From positions 14,112,880 to 14,176,879 of the forward strand of contig CATQJL010000112.1 of the NCBI GenBank assembly GCA_958299035.1: a stretch of DNA of 64,000 nucleotides. Direction: 5' to 3'. This document shows positions 33,544 to 46,064 of the stretch, piece after piece. How positions within the stretch are numbered: position 1 is the first letter of the stretch; every line of letters begins with the position of its first letter. The notes under the pieces are model-generated. The model made no database searches. It had not been told where the DNA came from and worked only from the letters and a program-made list of their open reading frames with translations. The stretch comes from Cylicocyclus nassatus. Lineage: Eukaryota > Nematoda > Chromadorea > Rhabditida > Strongylidae. A program made the position numbers and the translations under genes.

Positions 33544-34296
33544 TTATCCTCCTAAATTAGTGAGTTTGAAAAAAAAGTCAAAGATTTTGAAATGAACGTT
33601 AAAGAGTGGAAATTTCATTTTTGAAAACTACTTCACTTTGCCTTCCGAATAGTTGAGAATGCTTGCAAAACAGCTAAAAATTTGCGAGGTGTATAATTGT
33701 GCTATAGATCCCGTACACCGTTCAGATTTGCTAATTTAAAACAGTGGCTTGGTAATAATTGCGAGTGGGGATTTCCACAACTACATGGCCTTCTAGACCA
33801 GCTGAGTGAAGTACTGTGCTTGAAAAGTCAAAAAATACTTTTTTGGAGATCTCCGCCTTGGGAGATTGCTGAAGAGGCAGGCTAGGGATTTCCGTCAACT
33901 GTATCGTATTGATTACTTGAACTGATCGGCCAATTGCCGCCAAAATAGGTGAAGTTACAGTATCCTGCAGTCACTTGCTGGTTATGGAATTCCTCATCCC
34001 GCCCCTCCAGTAATCTGCAAGGCCGATAAACTCCAGAAAAAAACATTTTCTTGACATTTCAAGCACAGTATATGACTCAGCTGGTTTAGAAGGTCATGTA
34101 GATGTTAAAAGCCCCTAGTTGTGATTTTTCCGAGCCGTTGCTTCAAATTCACATATTGGCTTGGAAATCGGTTTCATTTTATTGTCTCTTTAATTTCAAC
34201 AACAGGGACACTGAAGGCATTTGAGAGAAATGATTGCCGAACAAATTGGGGCAAAGAGATTGGTGGCTGTAAAAGTCGAGTTCATCGGTTGCTTAC

Positions 34297-34395
34297 AAAG
34301 AGACTCGCAATATGTGGGACACATAGCTTGAGCAACAGCGACGAACATATGCATATGACGGCGAACAGTGTTTCGACAAAGCTTCAATAGCCTAT
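34297..34395 (-). CDS. Candidate cysteine-containing exon (copy A, partial gene)
   Basis: A 99-bp interval between CAGCAG (acceptor-like) and GTAAGC (donor-like) encodes LCRNTVRRHMHMFVAV, then MCPTYCESL. Copy B (62292-62390) keeps length, both splice sites and frame (LCRDTVCLHMHMFVAV, TCPSNCESL). The signal peptide and neighbouring exons were not found, so this is only a fragment. Inference: part of a small secreted, disulphide-rich protein. Confidence 0.35.
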
Positions 34396-34991
34396 CTGCT
34401 GGCTGTAAGCTTCCCTGAACGCCTCAATCAAAAATTTTGAAAATTAGCGAAACTTTGACATGGCGAAAACGAAGGCTTGTAAATTTCAGCACTCTCTCGA
34501 CGACTCACTCTGTAAAATAGCAGCTGCAAAGAGGAGGAAATGCTACATCGGATGCAGAAGTGTTTGTTAGCCTTTATTCTACCGTATTCGCCGATGGATT
34601 CAAAATTGACAACTTTTGCACCGACCTAATATGCATAAGCGTATTAACATACATCATTAGATTGTGTGATTCCGTTCGCATCCTTTTAAGATTTTACTCA
34701 ATATTTTGCTTAACTCTTGACTAATTGGATATATGTGTTTAAAAGCTGCAAGCCTGTTTATTCCGCAAATCAGCAGGGGATCTCATAAGATATTTTGGCT
34801 TTTCAACAAAAAATACAAAGATTCAGAATAACTCTTGAAAATTGCACTTCCCTACAAGTTCCTCCTTTTTCATGGGTAAAATTACTTAATGAACATGAAA
34901 ACACAAATGAACAAAAGATAAATCTTTTTTGTAGGTTCTGTCAATTATGCTTGTTCGCTCAATTTCACATCTGCTTAATGCCATCTTTTGG

Positions 34992-35102
34992 ATGTCGGCG
35001 AAACAAGTCTTTGTCGGGACAATGTTCTCCTTCATATGGAGGTAATCTTCGCTGTTTCATGCTATGTGTCTTCCAAATCGCGAAATCCTTTCCAAAGAAC
35101 TG
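34992..35102 (+). pseudogene. Broken plus-strand counterpart of the cysteine exon (copy A)
   Basis: Homologous, in opposite orientation, to 34297-34395. Compared with copy B (62988-63097) the acceptor AG is lost (TTTTGG) and one base is added within the exon, shifting the frame. A good donor (GTAAGT) remains. It appears dead in copy A and intact in copy B. Confidence 0.35.
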
Positions 35103-35374
35103 GTAAGTTCGAAAATTCTGCAACTATCACTCCTTTTGCATAATTCTTGGACCGTTCGGCAGTAATTTCTCGCAAGCCTTCGGGTGCCTACTTTGAAATT
35201 GAAGAAAAAATGAAACGATTTCCACGCTAGTGAAGTGAAAATTGATTCAGCAATTCTTAGCAGTGCACGAATCCCATAGCAATCATCTCCACGTCGCAGA
35301 TTCAAGCTGTTTAGCACTCTCACCTATGGAAGGCGAAGTAAGATAGTTATCTAAAATGGATTTATCACCTCCTT

Positions 35375-35862
35375 AACTTTCAGTGTGAAGTCCTTGACTT
35401 ATTTCCAAATTCAGCAATAGAGGAAAATAAAGGAAAAAGTTGATGGAGCAGGATGAGAGTTTTTGGACGCAGTTACACATTCTGATACGACAAAAAACAC
35501 CAGAAAAAAGCGAAACGTGAGAATGGATTTACACAATTTAATAACAAATTCTTCGTTATACAAGTATAACATACTCGAGATCCTCACTATATCGAACAGT
35601 ACTTACAGCTTCTGATCAACGTACTAAAATGTAGCGCTTTTGTATCAGGCAATCACTGTCAAAAGTTTTCAAAAATTCTTGTGCGTGATTTCAAATCATT
35701 TCAGGGAAAACGCTCAATGGCCATTTGAAGAGCAAATTTTTCTTGCATGTATAATTTTTGCAGCTTTTATGCCATCTGATTTGTATGCCAGGCCGCTCAA
35801 GGGCACTTTGGCTTTTCCTAATAATTTTCCGATATCAAATAAAACCGATGCAAAACAAATAT
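35375..35862. repeat. Tandem unit 1 of ~485 bp
   Basis: Repeats as 35865-36102 plus 38374-38612, where it is split by a hAT-like element. Shared blocks: GAGTTTTTGGACGCA, GATACGACA and the dispersed ~230-bp repeat. The same pair exists in copy B from about 63390. Confidence 0.75.
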
Positions 35863-36102
35863 AAGTGTGTTTAAGTTTCAAACTCAGCAAAGGAGAAAAG
35901 TAAAGAAAAGATCTGGTAGAATAAGAGTTTTTGGACGCATTTACGCATTTTGATACGACACAAAACACTAGGAGGAAAGCGAATAGACGTGAGATTAAAT
36001 TTACACAATTTGATAATAAGTGAATGCGTCGCAGCAATTTTGCACCTAACCCTCACTATATCTACAGTACTTTTAACTACTTTTTGATCAACCGATTATA
36101 AT

Positions 36103-38365
36103 CAGGGTCGAGCAAGAGGTGTGCCACACAACCGCCGGATTCCCCCCCCCCTCCCTAAGTTCTCCATATCCCCCCCTCTCCCCATTTTCATTTGCCTACG
36201 GTAGGCAGGAAATGAACGCTTTATCTAGCACAATTAGTAACATATTTGTGATTATCATGTCAGATAATCCCTGTGGGCCAAGTTTTAGCGAATTCTGGGG
36301 TTTCCTAATATTAGGCCACCCAAGTGAAGTGGCCATTTTCAAACATGATTAACTATTCCAAAAGTGAAGTAGCTACCTCTTCTTGTACTCAATACGAAGC
36401 ACTACTCCTACTTGCCTACACCATGGATCCCGCTTGAAATAACCATCAAGCTATAGAATAGGGAGCCGACCAAAATCTTGTTTGTCCCATTTTTAGCATG
36501 CGGTGGTTGTGCTTTCAGCAACTATTGTTCAAACGAAAGAAAGCGAATTCAGCTGCAATCATTTCTACAAAAACTACGAGATTTTTGCTATCGAACTATA
36601 CCTAATTTGTTTCCTAAGGTTCTCTCTGAAGGTAAGTTAATGGAGTGTGACAACCCCTACCGAGCTGTGGGGGCCAAACCCCGTCTTCAAAGCATTCAAA
36701 TATCTGCGTTTTTTATATCGTTGCTGTTGCTCAACCTTCTTCTACACACAGTAGAAATCTTTTGAAATCGTTTTTTTTTCTAACGAAAGATATAGTCGTT
36801 TTCCCTGGAGGGCGTGCAGTAGTTCCTAGCACCTTTCCTCGCACTAACTTCACACCAGCATTCGCATCCAAGAAGGTTTTAGCACCTCCGCCCTTAGAGG
36901 TCAAACCCCGCCCATTTCTCCACCCAGTTACTGGTCTCATTGTGAGGCGTGCAAGCAGCGAGAACTTAGTTTCAGATATTAAGGTAATAAGAAAGAAAAA
37001 TGGCGAAAAACGGAACATATGTAGATATATTTTTCAGTTGAGGCGGTTCGGAAACTTCTACTATGCCATCCTTTTGAAGAAAAGCGTATTAATTATTTCC
37101 AGAAGAGAAAAATCGCACAGAATGATTGTTTTGTAAAAAACCCGGTCATTCGAAATATTAGAGGTCCAGTTGACCAATTGTACATTATGGTCATCTGGTT
37201 GAAATAATTTAGCATCAGGAGTTTGAAAACCCAGTTACCTTCTCAACATTAGAAGAATCTATTTTGAAAGGATTTAGCATACCAAAGTTCCCGAACAAGC
37301 ACTCAACGCTTTCTCCAACAGTAGATCTGAACACATACTTTTCTATCGTCTGCCATCATAGATTTGAATTGTTTTTCCACTACTCTAATGACGAATAAAA
37401 TGCAAATTATCAAAATTATCTTTTTTAAGGTGATGTTTCCTACAGTTGATGCACTAGGATACCAAACTTCGTCGCTGATCGAAGAGTTGGCTAAGAGTTC
37501 AAAATACTACACTAAATTCGCAAGATATAGTAATTCGCTACATTCTTAGATGTATTTTAACTTCTGCTTAAATTTATATAATGAATAAGATATGCTTCTC
37601 AAACTTACTCAAGCGCGAGCACTTACAAGTTTTGAAGGAGCGTTATTTTATCCGAAAACATTAGTAGAACATAACTCGGAATGCTGAAATTTAGCTGCAT
37701 TCATTCACGGATTCCAAACCCGTACAGAAATCTAGAATTTCTTTTGTGTTTTTCGATTTCAGTTCTATTATCCTCATACATGATGAAGCACGCCTTACTG
37801 TGCGTGTGCACAACTCAGAATAAGGGCAACTAGCGAGTTATGGGCGGAGCCGACCTTCAGGCCTAAGTTGTGATGTCCTTCAAGGGATTTCTGGAGGTGC
37901 CAAGTACCCCTGCGAGGAAATGCGGCTAGGCTTTAGGAACTCCTGCCACGCCACCGTTTTCCCTTACCTATGCACATTGGAAATGCTGCGAAAATACTGG
38001 GATATGGTAACATGCTCGCTTTCGAAACGAAGATATCATGTTTGAAAATGAATATTTCACTTGGATGGCCCAATATTTGGAAACCTCAGAATTCGCTGGA
38101 ACTTGGCCCACAGGGGTTATTTGACTTTCTAGTTACGAAAATGATGCCGTTATGCTTAGTGCTCTTTTATTACGCTAGCTGTACATATACGATAGTAGGC
38201 GAAAACGTCAATGTGCTAGTACTTTACAGAATGCCTGTCTGACATTGTTAACGAGTATCAGGTCATCGCTACAACAGCTCAACTCGATAACGACCTTCTG
38301 TCCCTTCTCCGACCCATCAATACTACCCCGCAGGTGTGGCATGCCACACCGCACGCTTGACCCTG
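36103..38365. mobile_element. hAT-like non-autonomous element splitting a tandem unit
   Basis: CAGGGTCGAGC at 36103 and the inverse GCTTGACCCTG ending at 38365 define a 2,263-bp element. It is flanked by 8-bp ATTATAAT (36095-36102) and TTTATGAT (38366-38373), six of eight matching. Empty sites exist at about 35627 and 63626 (ACTATGAT followed by GTAGCG). It shares CAGGGTCRAGCGTG ends with the element at 31035. Frames at 36478-36765 and 37970-38242 show no transposase domain. Confidence 0.82.
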
Positions 38366-38655
38366 TTTATGATGTAGAGTTTTGCATTAGGTAAACGTTG
38401 TCAAAACTTCACAAAAATCTTCTGTGTGGTTTTGAAATGTCTCAAGAAAAACGCCTAACGGCCTTTTAAAGCTGCAGTTTCTTCTCGCTATGTGTATGAC
38501 TTTTGTAGCATTTTGTTCCACCTGATTTGCATGCGAGGTCGCTTAACGCACTTTGGCTTTCCTTGATGATTTTCGATATCAAACGAAAACGACACAGAAC
38601 AAGTCTAGTGTATTTGTGTTGAGCGCGTTTTCTTTAATATCTGCTCCAAGACGAA

Positions 38656-38840
38656 GGCGGTCGCCCAGATAGTTTGAAAGCATGCAAGGCGCGGCGCGCG
38701 GGCAATTGTCGACCACAGGGCGCGCGCACGCTCGGTCAGCGGTCATCCACGCGGGCGTACGCGCGACCCGTGGTTGACAAATGCCCGCGCGCCACGTGCG
38801 CGTCAGCCTTGCATGCTCTCAACCTATTTGGGCGACCGCC
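38656..38840. mobile_element. GC-rich palindromic MITE
   Basis: GGCGGTCGCCCAGATAG at 38656 is mirrored by the inverse ending at 38840. Nearly the full 185 bp folds back, with CGCGCG-rich arms in an AT-rich background. No target duplication is evident. Confidence 0.65.
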
Positions 38841-39479
38841 TTTGTCATGGAAGGAATATTACCCTCCTTGACGGCTTTGCGTCCGCTCATTTCGATCTAG
38901 TATCATAGTATGTTCATAATGCAAAAACTTTTGGCTAATGCTCGCCGACATAGATTCTTCGAGCAGAACGTCAACCTAGAAGCAAAATGTCCACGCTACA
39001 CAACTCAGACCGACATGTAGTTCATCAACGTATACTTTGTTGCTCTTCTGGTGTGCTTGTGTTATGGAGACCTTATTTTCGAAGTACGTCAATGAGCAGC
39101 TTCGTGAAGTATATTGTAACAATATTTTAGGTCTGCCGCCAGATTTGCAAAAGAATCACATTTTGACGCCGGTCTGTGTGCTAATCTGCAAAGCCCTAAA
39201 GATTAGAATCGAATAAGCAAGCCAAATAAACAAATGCTGATAGAAATAGTGATGAGAAAAAGGGCACATTGTGCAGGCTTGGCAGTTGATTTACATGTAG
39301 GTTCGATATCGTTTTGAGGGTAGAAGCAAAGAGTATCGTTCTTGCGTGGCCCTGCAGACTTCAGAAAATCGTGTATTTTAGCATGGAAAATGGTGTAAAT
39401 GGAAAAAATGCTAACAGGTAGGTGCTAACAGCAAGAAAACAACAAAAATACTGCTGAAAATTGAAAAAACGTATGATGC
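38841..39479. other. Unassigned spacer
   Basis: No recognisable feature. Confidence 0.4.
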
Positions 39480-39482
39480 GTA

Positions 39483-40975
39483 GTGATTACTATGGCTCAT
39501 GTAATTGCGATCACACAAACTTGGCTAAATCCCGGTTACAACATCAAAGATTCAGCTCATTTTTGTGGTTTGTGTTTTAAACATTTTGTCTATAGATGCG
39601 GTCGCCAATTCAGAAAAAGAGGAGGTGTCGTCTTATTGCTCATTAGATTGCTCTGCCGCATCTTGTTTTTGATGAGTCGTCAATGAGGGCTATGAATTGA
39701 TTTGCTTTGGTACATACAAACAACACTAAAACTCTTGTCATATTGATCTACAGAGCGCCATCATGTCCCTTCTACTTGCCAGATCAATTGGTCAGAACAA
39801 TATCGGACTTGATAGCTTCCAACCTTCACTCCATTGTGGTGGGGATTTCAATTACCCTGAGATAGATTGGAAGAAAATGAAAATGAGTAAGAGTAATCGC
39901 ACAGCCAGAACTTTTTCGATTATGTGCCTAAATCTAGACCTCTGCAAAAAAGCGAAGTTCTGAAAACTTGGAAGGAATGTCCCAGATTAGATCTTAACCA
40001 TCGATGATTCCTTGATCACTGCTGTGAAAGCAAATCCACCTATCGGGTCAAGTGATCGCGCAATGATCAGTTTTTGCATGCGTGGTGCGACACCGCACTC
40101 GAGTTGCTTCACTGTAAAAAGAAACTATAAAAATGGTGATATTAGAGACGCCGTCCAATACTTGATGAACGTTGATTGGATGGTTCGTTTAGTACGTCAC
40201 TAGTGTAAATGAAATGTACGAAATGTTGATTTCCGTAATCCAACATGCAATCGATCTCTTTATCCCAACGAAGTTGGCTCCATCAAGTAAACCGTCTATA
40301 CCATTACATATAGCAAAGTTGTCCAAGGTCCGAGAGGTGGCTTGTTTTAGATTTAGATCAACGGATAGGGAAAAAGACTCGAAGAAATTCAGAAATGTTA
40401 ACTCAAGTTTTGTAAGGAAACTCAAGAAATTGAATACATATTTAGAGAAAAAGATAGTCGAAACCGGCAATAGGACCGCATTATACCGCCTACTCAACAC
40501 AAGACTCAAAGAGAGAAAAGAGATAGGAGCTATCATGTCTGATTCTGGAGACATCCTGACCTCGGAGCTTGGAAAAGCTGAAAGTTTCGTCTTGGAAGAG
40601 GTGTTTGTTAGAGAAAACTATTCACTAGATCAAGCCTCCATTCAATTGATTTTTGAAGTGATGAAAAAGTTCCGTTGTTTGATGATTTTGGAATCTAGAA
40701 ACTGCTTCGGAAACGGCTTCAATCAAAATCTGTGGCTCCGATTTTATGCCTTTGCATTTCAATAAAGAAGTAGCCCAAATTATCTCAAAGCCATTGCAGT
40801 TTACATTCAATTTGGGTCTACTGCGGCCAGAAGTTTTTGAAAGATGTAAAGTTTTCTGAAAGATGTAAAGTATCTTTTTCCTATACTAAAGAAAAATCCT
40901 TATACATAGTTTATAATTACCGTCATGTAAGCATAACGTCCATATTTGCGCGCCTTTACGAAAAGTTGAGGGAGG
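39483..40975 (+). pseudogene. CR1-like LINE relic: endonuclease and start of reverse transcriptase
   Basis: Plus-strand fragments in several frames give, in order, AITQTWLNPGYN and GGDFNYPEIDWKK (endonuclease), GSSDRAMISF (endonuclease end), a long linker (40214-40600) and ISKPLQFTFNLGLLRPEVFE with NYRHVSITSIFARLYEK (first RT motifs, near 40780-40970). The catalytic RT core is missing: the relic stops near 40975. A LINE lacking its 3' half is unusual for retrotransposition and suggests later deletion or insertion. A 20-nt block is duplicated at about 40845. Different part of ORF2 from the relic at 6714-8463. Confidence 0.75.
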
Positions 40976-41206
40976 GCTCACATCACGCCCTTTTTTCTTG
41001 AAATCTCGAGGCTATGGGCCCCAAAAAGTTTCAGGAAGCATAGCAGAAAATTTTTCGGGGTTTTTTATCGCCACTTCCGAACCGAAATACTGGTACGCGT
41101 AATGCTAAGTGCAATCATTCAGAATCCATTCGGAACTAGTACCACCAATCGTTTGAGAAGTACATGCATATGCATACTACTTTCAAATTACCTGACAACC
41201 GTGAGG

Positions 41207-41418
41207 GTGATCAGCATGCTCGATTACAGCCCTCTGCCAAATTCCAGCCCCTTAGCTCAAATTTTGCAAAAAATCGAAATCGACATCGATCGATAACGAA
41301 AAGTGGACTGTGACACCCGCCGGGGCCCGAAGTGTATGTGTGCCAAGTTTGGTCCGGATCGGTTAAGAAATGGAATTTTCTATTCGGAACATACGGCGGA
41401 GCCGGGTAAGCCAGCTAG
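41207..41418 (+). mobile_element. Helitron 3'-half fragment
   Basis: Starts at the central palindrome motif GATCAGCATGCTCG and runs to CCAGCTAG followed by T. It keeps the full subterminal block (GAAATGGAATTTTCTATTCG) that the 4021 copy lacks at its 3' end, and so shows that the ends are inverted repeats. The 5' half is missing. Confidence 0.82.
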
Positions 41419-41419
41419 T

Positions 41420-43539
41420 TTATTATATTACTTAGAATATCCTATGTATTAATCACCAACAGATAAATGTTACAGCACATACAAAACCATTTGTTAGCAA
41501 CAACAGAATAAAAAACCAAGAAGAGAGTTTCTCAGTGCACAAGCAAATAGTCCTTTAAAAGCATTTTAAGCCCCGAAACCTTCACAGGAAGATTCCTCTT
41601 TTCATTAGACTATTTGGATCACTACTAATTCTGTACTCTTGACAAGGATTCCTCAAGAGGTGGATCAACGGGAGAGCTGACTAGGGTGCATCCACATTCG
41701 AGAGTGGATTGCGAATATCTTTGAAAGTGGCCTACATGATTCGTAAAATTGCGCAAGTGACTTACTTCACGTAAATGATAATTTGCAGAGATTTGCAGTT
41801 TTTGACATGGAGAAATTCTGTATCTCGCACTGGACATGTTATTTCCTGTATGTGTTACGGTAGCAGCTGGCTCCACGGTCCTCTAAAAAAATTCTCCTTG
41901 CTCCATCAAAAAAAGTTTGTCGAACTTCTGCTTTAGAGATGACATGATTTGTTATTCCTTGAAGCACTGAGTCCCAATGGGATTCACGCTTTAAAGTAAG
42001 GCTTCTAGATATCTACAAGCAATATTTATGGTGAAGTGGACATGTGGACTGGACGTGTTAGTCCTTGTATTTGAGTTTACGGTAGCACTAGCAGTATAAC
42101 GTTACGGTATAAAAGTGACCAACATAAGCAGAATTTACAGGAATAAATCAATAACTATTTTCAAAAAGATAAAATTTCGGAGACACTTGTGTTTACAACA
42201 CGAACAAAACGAGATCAAAGCACGGCGAATTACTAGATGAGTGAAGTACATAGCACAAATTCTTGTAATTCTTACAAGTTGGATACAGAAAAATGCAAAC
42301 CTTTGGAACACGAAAGCTAAGCTTCATTTCTCTTCTGGGCTCAACCTTACTGAAAGTTGAGTCGACTAGTGATAGGTATATGCTCGGAAAGGTGTTCTAT
42401 GCAAAGTTTGCTCCTCTTTTCAGCAGCTATGTCAGAGGGCCAATCCCTATAATTGCTCAAAAATCAACAAAATCTCAAACCCTTCCTTTTTGCCTTGTGT
42501 AACTTTAGTTGATCTAGGAAATGTTTATTTCAAAATTCTATATAATGTCGCTTACATGAAGATAAATCAAACTTTTCCAGTGCAAGTTTTCTCTAGGTCT
42601 TTTTGAGGGCTTGAGTTTGAAACTTCTGTGTTTATTTCACTAGTTGTCATGAGATTCAGTTCGAACCGTAATTAGAGGGGAAAAAAAGAAAAACATGTTG
42701 GAACTCGTTTGGAACACTTTTTTGAGTGGAGCGGATCTCAACTAATTCAGAGATTAGATGTAAGTTTCTCACCTTTGTTTCATCTGCTAAGTCTAAGAAA
42801 TGAGGGATGCTTGGCATTCCAGCCATTCAAAATAAGCTATCTTGTTGTTATATAGCAAAATCGAAACCCGCAACGATCGCTGCCCAGCCTTCTCTGGAAA
42901 AGACACTGTATCTTGGACTTTGATATCCCAAAACGGAGTTCTATCCGTTGATCGAGTTTGGTCGGCTCACAGTCGTCAACTTTTTTATCCTTGACTTCGC
43001 TTTCCAATGCGAATTACAAAATATTTTGCTTCATCCCACCGAGATCATCATGATCTTATGACCTTGCTATGTTCTCGACGATTTTGAAGAGACACCTTCT
43101 AGGTTGATTGACCGAAATAGATGGAGACACAACAACTAACGACCCACGAGTTTCTTTGATGGTTCTCACTTTGTCTAGAAACTTAAGCTTTCCATCCTTT
43201 CAAAAACGGCTCATGCTAAAGAAAAGTTAATGCCAGAGAGAATGTTGATAATTTACGCGTTCGAAGTAAGACTTTTCCAACGCACACACTTTCATTTTCA
43301 AATACAGAGCGTCCCAAAGATTTGCCTACTGTTTGATTATTAAACTCTCTTGTCATGGATTATTTGAGAAGCTTCAGATTATTTTGTGGAGCTAGTTCAA
43401 AAAATTTTTTAAAAAAATCTGGACAATTGTACAAAGTTCTCATGCATGCTGCCTCCACGACATCCTTTTCGCGTGTTCGCGGAGCTTTATGGATGGCTTA
43501 ATATCACTTCTGACGAAATCAGAAATCGGTCGTTAAAGG
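41420..43539. other. 2.1-kb spacer without a supported gene
   Basis: Scattered short frames only. No domain, repeat boundary or RNA was recognised. Confidence 0.4.
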
Positions 43540-43897
43540 CAGTGTCCATTCAAATCTGGGCGCATTGCTTTTCGCCTGGAAATTGATGATGGGGGTCCTA
43601 ACCAAGGCACTGCCCAAACAACACGTGAATGGTTCATTCACGGCTGAGAAATCCGTTCCCCAAAACCCTGCGCCTGCGCCGTGACGAAAACGACATCGCT
43701 CACTTCAACGCTACGTTCGCGCTGGGACCCACCCCAAGTGTTAAGGTCACGGCGCAGTGCGAAGCATTTGAGGAGTGATTTCAGCTGTGAATGAATTATT
43801 TGCGCTGCCGCTTGAGCAGTGCCTTAGCTAGGATCCCCTCATCAATTTCCAGGCGAGAAACCCGGAAACCCGTGCGCTCAGATTTGCCTGGACACTG
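43540..43897. mobile_element. MITE with CAGTGTCC termini
   Basis: CAGTGTCCATTCAAATCTG (43540) is mirrored by the inverse ending at 43897, and inner blocks (CGCCTGGAAATTGATGA, GGCACTGC) also pair, so most of its 358 bp folds back. No clear target duplication. Non-coding. Confidence 0.65.
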
Positions 43898-44047
43898 GCA
43901 TATCTGGCATAGCTTATGAGAAAAGCGCAACGTGAAGTGCGACTTCCATAGCCGTAGTCAGCGGCTCCAGTTAAATTAACGTAGAAGTTTTGAGCTTTTT
44001 GAATCTTTTTGGGGAGGGGATAAAATACGACCCTCAGTGACGCAAAG

Positions 44048-44897
44048 CCCTAAAGCCCTGGCCATACCGTCAAAAAAATCACCGCGATGCGAGTTGTGCA
44101 ATCGGACAACTGCCATACCCCCTATTTCATGCCGGCAAATTATGCATATCGGTCGTGCTAGCTGTCCGCCGCGACGAATCGCAGACCGTGTTTTCCTAGG
44201 CCATACCTACTCCAGCGATATCGCCGCGATTTGGCCGAAATCTTGCGATATCGCATCGCAAGTTCGAAACCAGCGATGGGGCGATATCGCTGAAATTGGA
44301 TTTCTTTTTTTGGGAGTTTTTGGAACAATTCTTTTTTCTTTCGACTTGTTTTTTTGCGGAGATGTTAAGATGTAATGCAGATTTCCTAAATTGCACTTCT
44401 TTCGTGTTGTGTTGCGCTTTTCTTCTAATTCGTACATCCATTCAAAATGATTATTTTTGGTTGTTCGAAACTCGTAACTGAACAGCATGCGTAGTATCTA
44501 GATGTCTGAATATTGCGAAAAAATTAGCAACGAATGAAACCGCAGCTAATTTGGTAAAATTGGCTTTACATCCTTTATCTAATGAGAAAGGTTTAATGAT
44601 GAATGCAAATGCGCGAGAAACTAATATAAGTTGTTTATGAAAGAACTTATTGGTGTTGAAAAAGACGAAGAAATCTGCAAATGTAAAGAAATCACACTAA
44701 ATATTTCTCCTGAAAGCCAAAAGAAACCGTAGAACAAGTCTGGAGTGTGTATTTTCACCTTACCGCTAAACATGCAGGTATGGCCAGAACTTGCGATGAG
44801 CGATTCGATAGCCGCGATTCCTTCGCTACAACCACGAAATATTTCGGCGATGAATCGCGACGATGAAATCGCTGCACGTATGGCCAGGGCTTCAGGA
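44048..44897. mobile_element. Nested inverted-repeat element with GCCCTGGCCATAC termini
   Basis: AAGCCCTGGCCATAC at about 44053 is mirrored near 44880-44893. A second, inner pair (GGCCATACCTACTCC near 44200 and its inverse near 44770) indicates one family member inside another. GCGATATCGC-rich segments flank the inner ends. The frame at 44037-44375 is a by-product of these repeats. Confidence 0.55.
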
Positions 44898-45041
44898 TTT
44901 TTACCGTATTTTTACAGTAATGAAGAGAGAACGTTTCGCTCATACTTTGAGTCTACGCTGAAGCTAGCTCTAGAAAATGGTGCTCAAAGCTTCTCAAAGA
45001 CTCCATAACAAGAGAGCTACTGAAGTCCAACAGTACAACAG

Positions 45042-46064
45042 TAGGCACATTTTTTGGACCCCTGTATATTAGGTCGTACCGAAATTTTCCTTTTTTATGT
45101 TTTTTCTACCTCTTCATTTGAACAAGCGAACTGAAAACAAGTGAGCTCTTCAAAACTGTTCGATGTGGCCTTTCTTTCTCTTAAAAGCAGTTGTGCTTCT
45201 AAAGTGTTTGCCTTTGTGATTATTGAAACATTCGCCGAATTTTTGAACCCATGCCCAAGTTTAGCAATTTTTCAAGACGTTCATTCTGAATTTTTGGAAG
45301 AGTTTTGCCGATGGGTAGATAGCGACTAGAATACTGTACAACAGATGTTTTGATATTGTATTTAGAAACTTCTCAAATGATTTTTTGGTGCTACAAAACT
45401 CCAGAAACTCCAAAACACTGTAGGCACATTTTTTGGGGCACCCTGTATATTAGATCGTACCGAACGTTTCCTTTTTTCTGTTTTTCCTACCTCTTCGTTT
45501 AACAAGCGAAATGAAGATAGGTGAGCTTTTCAAAAACTGTTTGATGTGGCCTTTCCTCCTCTTAACCCATTGACGACGACGCCTAATTTTGCATGGCGGC
45601 GCTGAGGGACGATTTTGCACAACACTTCCAGCGTTGGAAAGTTTTGTGATTATTACGAAATTTGAAGCTGTTTTGTAAACAACTGCAATCATTTTCTTCG
45701 ACGAAGAAGTTAAGTTCTAAGAGTGCAAAAATTTGGAAAAAATACTGAACTATGGAAAAAATATTACATGTGAAAAGTATATGAGTTTGCAAAGGGTGTG
45801 GGCCACCGGTGGTCCATATCGTCGTCAATGGGTCAAAAGCAGTTGTGTTTCTAAAGTGTTTGCTTTTGTGACCATTGAGACATTCGCCGAATTTTTGAAC
45901 CCATGCCCAAGTTTAGCAATTTTTCAAAACTTTCATCCTGGATTTTTAGAAGAGTTTTTCCGATGGGTAGATAGCGACTAGAATACTGTACAACGGATGT
46001 TTTGATATCTCCAGCTGGTTTAAAAACTTCCCAAGTGATTTTTTGGTGCTACAAAACTCCATCG
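45042..46064 (+). repeat. Two tandem units of ~375 bp
   Basis: TAGGCACATTTTTTGG starts unit 1 at 45042 and unit 2 at 45421. Each carries a mariner-like terminus (TTAGGTCGTACCGAA and TTAGATCGTACCGAA) and, on the minus strand, a transposase-like C-terminal relic. Unit 2 is longer only because of the piggyBac-like insert. Confidence 0.85.
45566..45832. mobile_element. piggyBac-like MITE at a TTAA site
   Basis: A 267-bp insert begins CCCATTGACGACGACG and ends in the inverse CGTCGTCAATGGG. Left flank TTAA (45562-45565), right flank TCAA (45833-45836). The sister tandem unit has an uninterrupted TTAA (45181-45184) at the same place. CCC-type ends and TTAA are the piggyBac signature. Confidence 0.88.

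Larger units (their letters stand above)
32702..34290. other. Upstream flank of the secreted-protein gene and conserved spacer
   Basis: Includes the presumed promoter side of the minus-strand gene (32702-33000), a dispersed ~230-bp repeat (33003-33220) and a strongly conserved patch (33363-33543). No TATA element could be assigned with confidence. Confidence 0.45.
18910..38620 (+). repeat. Segmental duplication, copy A
   Basis: Sequence order here is repeated in the same orientation at 54610-64000. Anchors: 18974 with 54711, 19352 with 55098, 26287 with 56414, 30532 with 60313, 33363 with 61384, 36004 with about 63988. The offset falls from 35,746 to 28,021 between 19352 and 33363 because copy A gained insertions. 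Three named ones, with their target duplications, account for 6,627 of that 7,725-bp difference. Divergence is uneven, from near-identical patches to barely alignable stretches. Confidence 0.9.
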
